Of a stretch of DNA of 64,000 bases, positions 1-14,180 are shown in pieces. Location of the stretch: contig CACRXP010000017.1 of NCBI GenBank assembly GCA_902702965.1, forward strand, positions 1,039,993 to 1,103,992. Direction: 5' to 3'. Position 1 is the stretch's first letter, and each line of letters opens with the position of its first letter. The notes under the pieces are model-generated. The model was not told the origin of the DNA. It made no database searches and was given only the letters and a program-made list of their open reading frames with translations. The translations under genes and the position numbers were made by a program. The DNA comes from Spirometra erinaceieuropaei (Eukaryota > Platyhelminthes > Cestoda > Diphyllobothriidea > Diphyllobothriidae).

Positions 1-411
1 TTTAAGCCACCCAGAAAAGCTGACTCAAGAAATTTGAACATATTGCCTGTCGTCAATTCCATGAACTCGATGACCCTGTACAACATCCGTTTCCGTCCCA
101 CCATTGAGGGCTAGGAAGAAGCGGTAAGCTCAAAACCTTAGTCGAAAATCCATCAAGATGTTAAAGTGCTTTAGAGGCCCTCCATGTTTGGTGCCTGCCG
201 CCAGAGCGAGGCTTTGTTCGACGGCACCGCCTTGTCTGCTGTAGATTGCTGTTCGTAGATTAACACACCAATAGTCCCTTTAAAATGGCCGAATCAGATA
301 TAATGACAAATAAACTGTAGGGCTCTTACTTCCAACACATACTCGATCCATATAGTGATCATTAGCCATTTCTCAAATTTTGTCAGGACCTTGGGTTTTC
401 CTTTTTTTAAG
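1..411 (+). other. Intron of the RAF gene (3' part)
   Basis: No coding exon is visible here. A pyrimidine-rich run ending in AG at 410-411 gives the acceptor for the first RAF exon. The exon starts with one base completing an Arg codon, so the intron is phase 2. Confidence 0.6.
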
Positions 412-3443
<3,032 letters not shown>

Positions 3444-6400
3444 TTTGCCTTGTGCTTTTTTCACTCCACCTGATCGCATTAATAGAACCTGCAAGTGCAT
3501 TCCGTCGGTCCGGGCTCCACTTTTTCTCCCTTTGTCCATGCTTCACCTTAAATTCGGTGGTTTTTGGCCCTTGTCCGATTTTTACTTCGAGGTGGCCTCA
3601 TCTGAATGCTGTCCAACGGTGTTTTACTCTCTTGGTCCATGTATTTGCTTACTTCTAGCTTTGCCACTTTGGTATCGTATATTCTGTTTTATTCTGAAGG
3701 TAGTTGTGTCTCTGCCAGTGTGGGTAGTTGAGTTGGCCAGAATTTGCTTTCCATTAGTCTTGATTCTTATAAATACCGCATTAGTTATTGTTAGCCAAGA
3801 AGTTGCCCCTCTCACCGTCCGTGGCCCCTGGAAAGTCCTGTTGGCTATAGTTCCCTTCGGCCGTAAAAGGACCGGATAAAGCCCCTCGTCCCGCTAGCAG
3901 GGTCACGCGGGTGAAGGCTTGACTTTCTTTTGTTTCTATAATTGAGGATAGTCATATTCAACTGTCCCCTCTGGCACATCAGTTTGAGGTTCTAGGGTTG
4001 TGACAGAGGGCGCGTGAGGTCATATTTGGTGACGAGCAATACTCACCGTGTTGTCATATTGCTGTGATTTGTGGGCAACTGACCTGCCATACCCGAAGGC
4101 ATTACTGCAGCATGGCCTACGAGTGCTTTTTCTTCAGGCGACGATGCATACTTACCTAGTCGGTGGCCCTCATTGAGGGCTGTTTCGCCAGCCACCTACA
4201 ACCTGTGGACATGCCGCGTTGCTCTTAGGTAGACTAACGGGCAAGCCCCATCTCCTTATGGTCAATTTATTTATATTTATGCTATGGAATACTACGTAGA
4301 ACGATAGCAAACGAAAATAGTACCAAGCTGTGCTGGTGTTTCTTATCGCGCAGTAAAGTAGCCTAATGCATAGAATGCCAGATACAAGTGTCGGACCTGT
4401 CGGAGTTGACGGCAGATCGCGCAGACTTCTTTCTCATCGGAAGGTAGATTCGGCCGGTGCGCCATGATAAACTTCGAAATGTCGACATTATTTCATAGTC
4501 TCAGATTGTCCCCAGTCATGACCTCTTACATGGACTCGGAAGCTCAGGTAGACACCGTGGCTATTCGGAATATTAACATATCTTTTGTTGAATAGGACCT
4601 TTGGTCTAGGTTGATAGGCTAGTATTCAGTTTCAACGCAAACATTTGGTTCACGTGATGTGGACCTTGTTTGTATGCACACATATACCTATCGGACCTCT
4701 AATATTGAACACATCATTGTCGTTTGTGAAGCAGCGTTTGTCACTTTTTAAAATTTGCATTTGCATAAGTAGCATGATATGCCATACTTGACAGCACAGG
4801 TATTAGCCAAAAGTCCAAACACATGTCTTGCCGACATTCTGCTGCTGCATGACACAACTTCAAGGGGTTCGGCTCACCAGTTTGTCCTCAGCGTTCCCTG
4901 CGGGCTCTTCTGGTGGATATTCCAGTTTTGAAATTGCGGCTTTTTAATCCCCTCAGAAATTAGTCGCTAACTGGGAGCCTAAGCCCATAAGTCTTAAATA
5001 GACTGCTCTACTCCAAGTTAGCGGTCAGTTTCTGAGAAAATTAAAAACGGTTTCAGAACTGGAATGTCTGCCAGAAAAGCACACAGGGAACATTGGAGAG
5101 CCCACTGATGAGCTGAATTCGTCGAAGTTATGCCATGCAGTGGCAGAATATGGGCAAAGTGCGTGTCCGTGCTTTTAGCTTGTACTAGGGCTGTCAAATA
5201 TAGTATATCATGCTACCTATGCATACACGACTGATTGGCACTAACGGTAAATTTCAGTAAAGTGTCCCGCAAACACTACCGAGAGTATATGTGGAGGAAC
5301 CGCGATGGTGCCCCCCAAACGCTCCCTAAATGATTTTATTCGTGATAGTTAGGCAGCTGTCGCTGCATGTGCCTTGCGTGACAATTTGGTCACGCTATGC
5401 CTGGGTTTTATGAGAGCTAAGCACCTCTTTCTGTTGCACTGCCATATTTTGTTCTCGATTTGATGGATCCTAGTCGTCAGCCTGAATGTTGGACCTGGTG
5501 CGACCATCTTTATGTCGTATATCCTGGGGGAGGGGGGGGGGGAGTAAACGTCTGTTGCAAAAGTGACCATTAGCTTTTAGAGAGTTTACCTCGAACACGC
5601 ATGCCATCAGTCAGAGAGGGAGTTTGACCCTGCCTGCGCACCGCTAATTGGCAGGGCGACCAATGAAAGCGACTATTTGCGAAACAAGATGACCAGCCTC
5701 TGTGCACCCACGCCCTCTAGGATGCGGACCATCAACTCGGCAGTTTGTTCGTCGTAATTGGCGGTTGACATCATCGTCCGACTACGTTTGTGGTTCGGTG
5801 GCGGGGACTTGTTTGCGGTTGCCTTTTCTTCCCTTAAATGTGCGTTATAATGTGGAGTAGGAGTTTCAGCGCTGCTTTTTTTCGGTCAGGAAACACATTT
5901 GCTGGTGAGTATAGTTCACTTGAACACTGATATGTCCAGGAGTGTAGATATAGGGGAGGGCGCAGCGCTAATTGGAAGAAGCGTGCTCGTGTCCAGGTTT
6001 CGCGGCTGCTGCACTGAACGCACCAAGCACTTTACCTCACTCTGAAGCCACAGACACCGCATGGCTACAGGTATCGGTGTGGTCTACTTATTATTAAGTC
6101 CAGTTCTGGTGGTCTAGATCGTATAGGCTCTGAAGATGTAATGCTTTTGACATTGGTGGCAGGAGTTGTCTGGTAGGTAGGGCCGATTGCAGGGGAGATG
6201 AACACGAAAATACTCATCCTGGTTCACAATGTAGCCAGGATTTTAGTGTTGTTGTGATGTGGTCAACACAGCTCATGCTCCTCAGTACATCATGGACATT
6301 GATGCTAGTAGTTTAGCAGCAGTCGTGGTGTTCCACGTAACCAATCTTAGCCCCGTATGTGCGTTGGCAGTGAAGGCACTCCGGGAAGGATTAGATGCGA

Positions 6401-6779
6401 ACGTTGTCCCTCGATATTTTGGTCTTCCGTTCTCGTCGCTTCCCTTTGTCATTTTTCCCTGCCTTTCAATCATGTGTGAGGGCATCCCAGGATATTTGGT
6501 CGGTTCCAATACATATGAGAATGACTTTCAAAATAACCTTGTAGTTCCATTTCTGTTTTTCCTGTTGTTAATGACCGCAACAGCATAGAGCCGTAGTTTT
6601 TGCAGACGTTGACCAGTTGGCCTCTTCCCCGACCGTAAATCTACATCGGCGCTACAAAGATGTTGGGTTTGTCAGCGAATTGCAGAACTTTGGTGTCCGG
6701 GGCCCAGTCTCACTAATTCGCGAGCAGAATCTTTTGAATGAAGCTTAGGTAGGAAGGGTTGGGTCTACTCGCTGTACTC
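3444..6779. other. RAF 3' UTR followed by unrecognised intergenic DNA
   Basis: The first several hundred bases after the RAF stop are T-rich and probably include the 3' UTR, but no clear AATAAA was found. The rest shows no gene-like frame. A G-rich run lies near 5527-5542. The frames at 5349-5570 and 6259-6588 have no recognisable motif. Confidence 0.4.
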
Positions 6780-7500
6780 TAGTAGCATGTCAGTTCATTC
6801 TGCCATAGAGGGGTTTCGGCAAGATGACGACCATGCACCTCCTCAGCTTCGTTCTGAGAAGGACGCCGCGGCAATTCCAGACTATGAAGGCATGATTGGC
6901 TTCAGAAATCCCAGCTACGATATCTCCGTTGGTTTTTTGTTTTGTGGGATGGCGCCTTCCAAATAAGAGAAGCGATCCGCAACGGAGGGGCGACTGTCCC
7001 CGACAGTAGGGATTCAGTTTGTTCCGCAGTTATTGCCAACTGAGGGATGGCAACCGTCTAATTCATGCCACCGGTTAATACGACTGGAGTATTTAGCGCC
7101 TCATAGGTTCGGGCTCTCTAGCAGGTTTCGTTCACTTCCAGTTTTCAGCATGTAATTTCTTGTGAAGAGAAGGGCGCACATTTTTGAGCTGGGGTCTCGG
7201 TATGACTTAAGCGTAGCGGACGTTGAACAAACTTCTGACTGAAGTGTGACGTTCATTACGGGTCGCTTGTTGCGACAAACATTCGTGAGTACTGCGAAGA
7301 AGATGAGGCTGAATAAAATCGGAAACAGTACGCAACTCTGGTTCACTCCGGTTGTCCCCCTGAGGGCTTTGAAGGATGACCCGCTGTCCGTAACGCAGGC
7401 CTGCATGACGTTGTGAATTTACCTGGTCATCGGCGAAAATTTTTCCGAACGTAGAAATGTATAACTGATTTCCAGAATCCGTCCGTCTTCATGAATTCGA
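6780..7500 (-). pseudogene. LINE reverse-transcriptase remnant (antisense)
   Basis: On the minus strand, 7406-7101 reads MQACVTDSGSSFKALRGTTG then VNQSCVLFPILFSLIF. This resembles the non-LTR retrotransposon segment with the V-K-Q-G-C-V-L-x-P-x-L-F-S-L motif just before the catalytic YADD block. Q-G is changed to Q-S, and the expected following block is broken by frameshifts. Weak further similarity (FSYLEGAI, resembling a FAYLGS-type motif) lies near 6950. The outer limits are approximate and the copy is clearly dead. Confidence 0.55.
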
Positions 7501-10500
7501 GGACAGTTGTTAGTTTGATGAAGTGGTATGTGGGCTGGTCCTAGTTTTCGACATTCGTCCTGTGACTGCGGTATTGTGAAGATAGTGTCGACTGTTTTGA
7601 GATGTATTCAGAACTCACAGCATATGCCTAGAAGAAGTCCCTATTCCACGTGAGAGCTCAAGGAACTCGGAAGAACGTGTCTAGAAATTTGTCCAGAAAT
7701 ACTCAGGAGAAAGATGTCTCTGTGACTGCCGCAAACCAGCTGATTACCATATTCATTTTAAGAGTACACGATAGTGGCATTCCTGAATTTTTGCAGCATC
7801 TTTCCATGTCTTCAAATATTTCGATAACCGAGGTCAGTTTTCCAGAAGTTGAAAGTCGCCGTGCTTGTAGACTTCGACGGGGATCGAATCGGCGCCTGAG
7901 GCTTTTCCGTTAAAAAGCTGTTGCACTGCACTTCATGGAGAGCGATCAATAAATCTAAACGTTGGTTTCGACTCGAGGATGACGAGCAGAGCATTAAGGT
8001 TGTCTCCATTGTCGAACTCTCATCCTCATCCTCGTGATGAGCAGGCATTCGGCAGCGCAAATAGCTCTTATCATTAGTACGTTACGGTTACTGCTCCTCC
8101 GGACGAGCATACTGACAACCGGGCGCTGATGGTATGACCCACCGCAGATCCTGGTTGTCTTTTTGCATTTTGGCAGTCGACAGACGGAATTTACACAGAG
8201 GCGGTTATGTTACGACTAGGTAGTCTGAAAAGGTGAGCTCGTTAGAGTTGTTATCTGGGTCGCGACTTCCATGTGTTCCTTCCGAGATGGAGTAGTTTAT
8301 GCCTACTTATACATTCAAACCCATAAAACCAAGCGGAGTGTCCGTAGTGGCCGAACTCTGGGGACAAGTTACAACGATAAACCTCTCACGACCGCTTGCA
8401 CGTGCTCACCAATTGCGGTCTGGTTGTCGGCTGAGCAAACTGGCCAATCATCTTCGAGGCTGACTCGGACATAGCCTCGCTGGCGTTGTACGACTGCCCC
8501 ACTGTCTCACACTCAATACGACGCTCTCCCAGCGCCGGACGTACCCTCATCCGACTGCCAATTCCTACCAATGTCTTTTCTAATAGTTCTGCACAGAACA
8601 CAATATCCCAATTGACGTCTCATTTCTCTTCCAGCCCGGAGCTGGGCTTGATGGTCGTAGCGGTTAGGGTCTCTCTATGCGCCCGCCTGGAGCAAAGGCA
8701 TGAGAAGGTAATGTAAATCCTCGTGTAATTGGTTCTACGTATTGCAGCCGTTTGTCACTGTAGGAGCATAGGTCCTGACAATGTTAGCTAATTTCTTCCT
8801 GAGAACCGGCAACCAAAGTGTTAGTAGTTTGTCAGTGATCCTATACAAAATAAAAGCCACCTACTGAAAGAATAATATGCGACAGCGAAGAGGTCTCCGA
8901 CATCTTGGCGTTCTCCCACGAACGGCCGACCCAGGAAAAAATCCAATTATATCCTGCGATTTCCAGCTATCCACCTCTAAGTAAACGAACCTCACTGATG
9001 ACTGCAATGTACACTATATCGAGTAAGTTCGCAGGCGACTAGGAATGATCTCTATTCTGGTTTCCTGGGCATTTAGCCATGTAGAAGAGGACATTACCAG
9101 CTAACAGACTGAGCGGAGTCAGTGATGGAGGAGGTTTAGCTAAAGGTATTGCAATTTTGTGGACTATTTCGACTACCTATTTAGCTTTTACCAGCCATGA
9201 TCAGCTTGTAGACAGCGCAATAATCAGCATTTTATGATATCTTTTCTAGCTTTTGTCCGCAAGCGGTGCTTCCCTAGACAGAGTTGATCAGGCCTGCAAA
9301 GGGTTGACGAATTGCACTTCGGCCCGCGACTCAGTGCTTAGTGAGAGAACGATCATAAATAAGCCTAGTTGTCTACGGAAGTGCATGTTACAATCCCATT
9401 AGGACTTGTCTGCTGAAGGCGGAGCGATGTTAGAGGTAAACTTGTGGTGAAGATGATTTGCGCTTGGGTCTGACCATAGTGAGGTAAATTGTTTCGGGGT
9501 CGGGTTCACTCGCCCGACTCAAGTTCATCTGGACTCGCTCGCAAAACGGCGCCAAGACGACTGGGCACAATGACGACTGTTCGTTTGCCCTCTTTACGCC
9601 TGCCATAAAAAAACAGTTTGTGCCCTGTTGACAGAATCATGACTTAGTTCAGCCCGCAGGTTAAAGGCGTTAAAAGGGCAATGGCACCTGCACTGAGCAC
9701 AACTTTCGTGGTCACAGGCCTGACTCGGGTGCTGGAAGGGCAAAAAGCCGAACGCCTACCTCTTGGAGCAACGTGCTGTGTGAGACAGCCAATGCAACAG
9801 CGTGGACAACCCTTTGTAGGGACCTATACACCCCAACGATGATTTACCTTTTGATCTGGGACACATGCGTGCCCAACATAAAAGAGCTATTATTGGTGTG
9901 TATTTTGACCTGTTTTCTTTCAACTCCGTTCACAGGAGAATCGATGCATGTCTGTAAGACCTATGTAAATGGACATCATTTATTGTTTATCCTATGTGGC
10001 GAGGCTTAGGACGAACAGTGGGGACCTCCCTGTGTATCTTAGATTCTAGTAGAACAGAAAGGCGCAGCGTGGGATTCATTCTCCTTCCACACCCAACGTA
10101 TTTCAATAATATGGCAATGTTAGCGGGTTCAACATGGAGGTGCGATCAGTATCTGGCCAAAAACAAATCACCTGTATGCGCATACCACATAGTTCTGCTT
10201 TTCACACGGGCACAGGACCGGACTTCAATTTCTAGGATTTCAAATAGCTGGAAGTCGTTATAGGGGTCACACTAGGAGGGAACCACTGAGACCTAACTGT
10301 AAAGTGCCAAAAGAACCGGCTTGTCCTGTTCAACGACTTTTGGCGCGTCCGAGTTGTGGTATCGAGAAATTTTGCGTTAAATCGCAGCCACTTATTCTTC
10401 TTTCGGTTACTATGTAGCATCCGTAAAGTTTAACCAGACCAACAGGAAGTAGAATCGAGTAAAGTTGCTAATGTACTATAAAGCCTGCATTTACCGCTTG

Positions 10501-10758
10501 CCACACGTCTGTATGACTATCTTTAGGGTCTGACGTGGCAACGCAGCTATTTTTTATGAACTAATTTTAAGAGAGAAGTAGCATAGTATATAGTCACGCG
10601 CTTAGACAGGCGATTTAGGAAATTTCGCATTTCGAATGTATAGTTAGGGTTGTCGGGTGGGAAGTATGCGGGCTAACAGGCTACCCGCGCAACTTTGTCA
10701 ACCAGCGCATACGCAAACGATACCAGGGACCAAATCCAACCGACTCTAAATTTTGCGG
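7501..10758. other. Unrecognised intergenic DNA
   Basis: No exon structure, RNA gene or clear transposon domain was found. Short open frames at 7650-7913, 8271-8716 and 9773-10263 have no recognisable motif and look like chance openings in old repeat DNA. Confidence 0.35.
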
Positions 10759-11190
10759 ATGCTACCGTACGTGAAAGACGTCTAGGGAGCTGCCAGCCGC
10801 CTTTTCCTTCCATTTGGAGTTGAGGTCGCACAGAGGCCAGAAGCAACCATCAAGCGCCAGGTCATGAAGCCAAAAGATCCACAGCCACGGCAGGAAACGT
10901 CTAGAGTCACCTACTGGATCTGGCGCAGTTGTGGACAGAGCAACTACGTCGGAGAAACTGGGCGATTGTTCTGGACGCGGATGGCCGAGCACGCAACAGC
11001 GGTGACGAAGGACGCTAGCTCTCAGGCGGCGTCCCACTCCACGGGATCCGGCCATATTTTCAAGTTTCAAGAAGTCGAAATGCTTGAAAAAGGCGACAGC
11101 CGCGTAAACCGCGAGTTGCTCGAATCAAGGTCCTGAGGCCCACAATCCATCAACAACTGCAATGACCCTCCGTTACCATATTCAGTGCAG
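10759..11190 (+). pseudogene. Penelope-like element, C-terminal linker and GIY-YIG endonuclease (truncated)
   Basis: The frame starting at 10759 reads MLPYVKDV, a stop, then GAASRLFLPFG and KRQVMKPKDPQPRQ, the linker that follows the reverse transcriptase in Penelope-like elements. A GIY-YIG nuclease follows: VTYWIWRSCGQSNYVGETGR, EH, HSTGSGHIFKF, RVNRELLES. After a second in-frame stop the frame continues GPQSINNCNDPPLPYS up to the assembly gap. GIY-YIG tails in these elements nick the target for insertion. Two internal stops and loss of the entire reverse transcriptase make this a 5'-truncated dead copy. The pseudo-LTR-like region with hammerhead-like motifs lies just past the gap, in the expected order. 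Confidence 0.8.
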
Positions 11191-11235
11191 NNNNNNNNNN
11201 NNNNNNNNNNNNNNNNNNNNNNNNNNNNNNNNNNN
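11191..11235. other. Assembly gap (45 n)
   Basis: A run of 45 n lies within the Penelope-like element, between the GIY-YIG coding end and its 3' terminal region. Confidence 0.95.
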
Positions 11236-11434
11236 ATCACTCCAACGTCCAACACGCATGGTGAAATTGTGGCAACTGACGACTCGGACGCGTACTGACG
11301 ATCCATCGTCGCATCAATTACGACCGCCAGCGGTGACCGCAAGAGCTGTTAATTATAGTACGCATGTGGTCCCACGGTTGCTACGTCCTGTAAAGACTGC
11401 GGTCTTTGTGCCCCCACTACCCCTAACTGCAGGT

Positions 11435-11477
11435 GTCTCTGATGATGGGTTCGAATGAGAATCCGAAACATCAGGCC
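11435..11477 (+). ncRNA. Hammerhead-ribozyme-like motif A (Penelope terminal region)
   Basis: CTGATGA at 11439-11445 is followed by one extra T, a six-pair hairpin (GGGTTC 11447-11452 with GAATCC 11459-11464, one G-U pair), then GAAAC 11465-11469 and ATC 11470-11472. GTCT before the core can pair with AGGC after the cleavage triplet (4 pairs, one wobble). This is the order of a type I hammerhead with almost no stem III, as known for Penelope-like elements. The extra base before stem II departs from the standard consensus, and activity is untested. Confidence 0.5.
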
Positions 11478-11667
11478 AGTAAACTTCTTGCTTCGGCGAT
11501 TGCATCTTCTTCTTATTCTTCATCTGAACCGCTTCCTGGGACTCGCCTGTTTGCTTCTTTCGAACAGTTTAACATAAGTTTCCTAGTAAAATTTTTGCGA
11601 CACAACTTGGCTTACTGTTTTTCCACTTGAAGAAGAAGACACGATCGGGGAGACAAGAGGTTTATTA

Positions 11668-11709
11668 GCTTGACGTTTCGGATTCCTGCTCGAATCCATC
11701 ATCAGAGAC
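11668..11709 (-). ncRNA. Hammerhead-ribozyme-like motif B (inverted copy)
   Basis: On the minus strand: CTGATGA (11705-11699), one extra T, a perfect six-pair hairpin (GGATTC with GAATCC), GAAAC (1179-75 of this block, i.e. 11679-11675) and GTC (11674-11672). Every core base of the hammerhead is kept. Stem I is weaker (GTCT against AAGC, one mismatch). Its downstream sequence matches that of motif A, so it is the same element end in opposite orientation. Confidence 0.5.
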
Positions 11710-13141
11710 AAAAGCAGATAAGGGTGGTTCATGCATATGCGGCTGCAGTATTTATAGGATGCAGTAGCCATGCTGCCGCATACCTATGAATATTCACGGC
11801 TACCCCCTTCATCAGGGATCGTTGCACGTGGCGTGATGGCCGACATTCGCGTCGTTAATTGCTGCAATTTCATCACGTGCGTTGGATGTTGGTGTGATGA
11901 TTACTTAACCATCTAACGCGCTGACCCGGGTGTTGGGAAGAGTGTTCACCTGTGCGCCCACCGCGTGGCCAACTACTCCGCCTAGGCGAAGTCTCAGAAC
12001 CGAGTATTGAATGGGAAGATCATTGCTCTTGTTAATAGACTACCCTTCGTCTACAATATTTCCTACTATTTACGTCTTTTATTTTGGTGTAAGATGCATA
12101 GATATGTCACAACGCGATTTTATTTTCGGTAAAGTTTGACTGTAAAATCTACCGTTTTCTTTTGATGCACATTTTTCATTAATTTCTACTACTTCTACAA
12201 TAAGTGAAAATAATGGCATAGTTACTACTACCACCTCCAGTCATACTGTTGGCAGATGTCTACCATTCGCAGAAATTATATTCTCCTTTCCGGCGACATT
12301 GCCGCCAGCCGTTCGAGTCCGTACGCCTGCCCTGGGGACACGAAAGCCAAATACATTACTACTGGAATTTCTTCAGTAGGCACTTATTTAATTTTTATAT
12401 GTCTAACAAGGTACGTGTTGCCACGTTTGCCACTTTAATCACACGGGTTACATCGGGTATATCGTGTTAAGGTCCTGAAGTCTGATTTTAATTAATCAGC
12501 GCAGCACGTAAGGAGCGATTTCACGGACAATTCACAAGGGTTTGAAATTGTCGGTTTAGGACTCCCGAAAGACAGAGCCTAAATTTAAATGGTTTTTTCA
12601 TTGATACCAAAGCTTGTATTAGAAATTCAAAATATTACTCGACCAAGCGGAACATTCACATTACATTGCTATATTTCCTACTGGCCTGCTTATTATCTGG
12701 CCAAAGCACCCAAAAATCAAGGCGAAGTTTTACTAAACGTATTCCCATTTTCGCAACACAGAGTGCCCAGATCACATCTTTGGGTTCACGAGTTGTTGAT
12801 GTCTACTTTCCTGACTGGATGTAATTTGGTGCTTCGTAAGACCTTAATCGTTTTCTTAGGTCTACTCATAGATTTCGTCTTCCAGCAATGCCGCCTCTGG
12901 AATGCGACTTCCTGAAGAGAATAGGTAGTCTATTACTTGGAGCTCTGAAATTTTATCAGTAAGTTGCATCATTGCTTGAGGCACTGCAGAATTCTCTTTA
13001 TATCTTCCACGCCTCGAAGCGTGTAGATTTTGGCTGCTCAATCCAGGTAGCACGTTGAAAATGCCTCTGTCGTAGTTTGGACCATCATTTTCAGCCCGTG
13101 TTCGCACTCGGGGCATCCGTTCGTTATTCTCATTTGTATCG
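11710..13141. other. Penelope terminal-region sequence, then unrecognised DNA
   Basis: From 11710 to about 11900 the sequence belongs to the same Penelope-like end as motif B; a related version follows the degenerate motif near 22700. From about 12000 to 13141 it is AT-rich with no recognised gene. Confidence 0.4.
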
Positions 13142-14180
13142 CATCTCCAGGCTGGGTGTTCCCTTGGCTTAGCGATTATTTTACTTCCCGCACTCAATTT
13201 GTCCAATCTGGCAAGCGGAAATCTATGATCCTTTCCAATGACTGTGGTGTTCTTCAAGGTTCCATTCTATCCCCCCACCTTTTCTCCCTCCACGTTGACT
13301 ATCTAAGACCCCCTAAAGACTGTCCTTTGGTTAAGTATGCTGATGATTTGGTTGTTGGACACCCTCTCAAAAGTCAGACACACCTCCAGTCTCTAAAAGG
13401 CGGCCTAAACCATGTCCTAGTATGGTCGGAGGAAAATGGTCTCCTAATGAACAACCAAAAACCAGTTCACTGTATTTTCCGACTGCGACCCTCTCCTAGT
13501 CGTGAATCCTCTGACATCCTTCCTAACGAGGTATCCTCTCTGAGGTACCTTGACATTAATTTGCCATCAAATCTTTCATTTTCCCTCCATATTGAGCCCC
13601 TATTTACTAAAGTTCGTAAACTTCTTTATTACATTCGTCGTTTACGTTCCTACCATACCTTTCAACCCTTAGTCTGGCGACTTATCGATGCCTGCATTCT
13701 TCCTCTTATCCTATACTGCTCTCCTGTCATTTTTCCTGCTTTGCTTAAAAAAGATCTTTTAATTTTGAAACGAGTCCTTCGCATGCTCTCTTCTGCCGCC
13801 GGTGTTTCTTATCTTTTTTAGTCGACACTATCCTACAACGACATTTCAATACGGTCAAACGATTTGCTGGTTGGATTATAGATGACGTTGTCCATCCCTT
13901 GCATTGTGATATTATTTCTGCGAAGTCTTTACGCCCGATGCGTCGCAGCTTCCGACTTACGTCTTGTTGCACATCGGCTTTTCGAGCTTCTGTATTGCCA
14001 TTCCTGGCGCGCTATCTTACGTGTGAAGAGATAGAAATACAGAGGCTAAGACTTGAACTGCCCCCATAATAATCGTCCCTTTTATGTTAAACTTTTTGAC
14101 TCTTGAGTAATCTATTAACTTATTTACTACCCATAGTGAATGGAGCCAATTTTGCTGAAAGTTTTGAATTTATGAGTTCA
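13142..14180 (+). pseudogene. LINE (non-LTR retrotransposon) 3' half, reverse transcriptase
   Basis: A long frame to 13821 carries GVLQGSILSPHLFSL and the catalytic motif KYADDLVVG (around residues 60-68 of the open part), then a typical LINE thumb region (YYIRRLRSYHTF, LIDACILPLILYCSPV). A one-base frameshift in the T-run near 13815 moves the tail into the next frame, which runs VDTILQRHFNTVKRFAGWII to the TAA at about 14069. A short 3' UTR ends with AATAAAG near 14183. The endonuclease and the N-terminal half are missing, as expected of 5' truncation during target-primed reverse transcription. Clade not assigned. It is fairly young, since only one frameshift is seen. Confidence 0.85.

Noticed and set aside
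5105..5127. CTGATGA followed by GTCGAAG at 5105
   Set aside because: Looks like a hammerhead core at first sight, but stem II does not pair and GAAA is GAAG.
8986..9010. CTGATGA near 8995
   Set aside because: No stem II hairpin or GAAA box follows.
12862..13257. 131-codon minus-strand frame
   Set aside because: Half is the shadow of the LINE reverse transcriptase on the plus strand; the remainder has no recognised motif.
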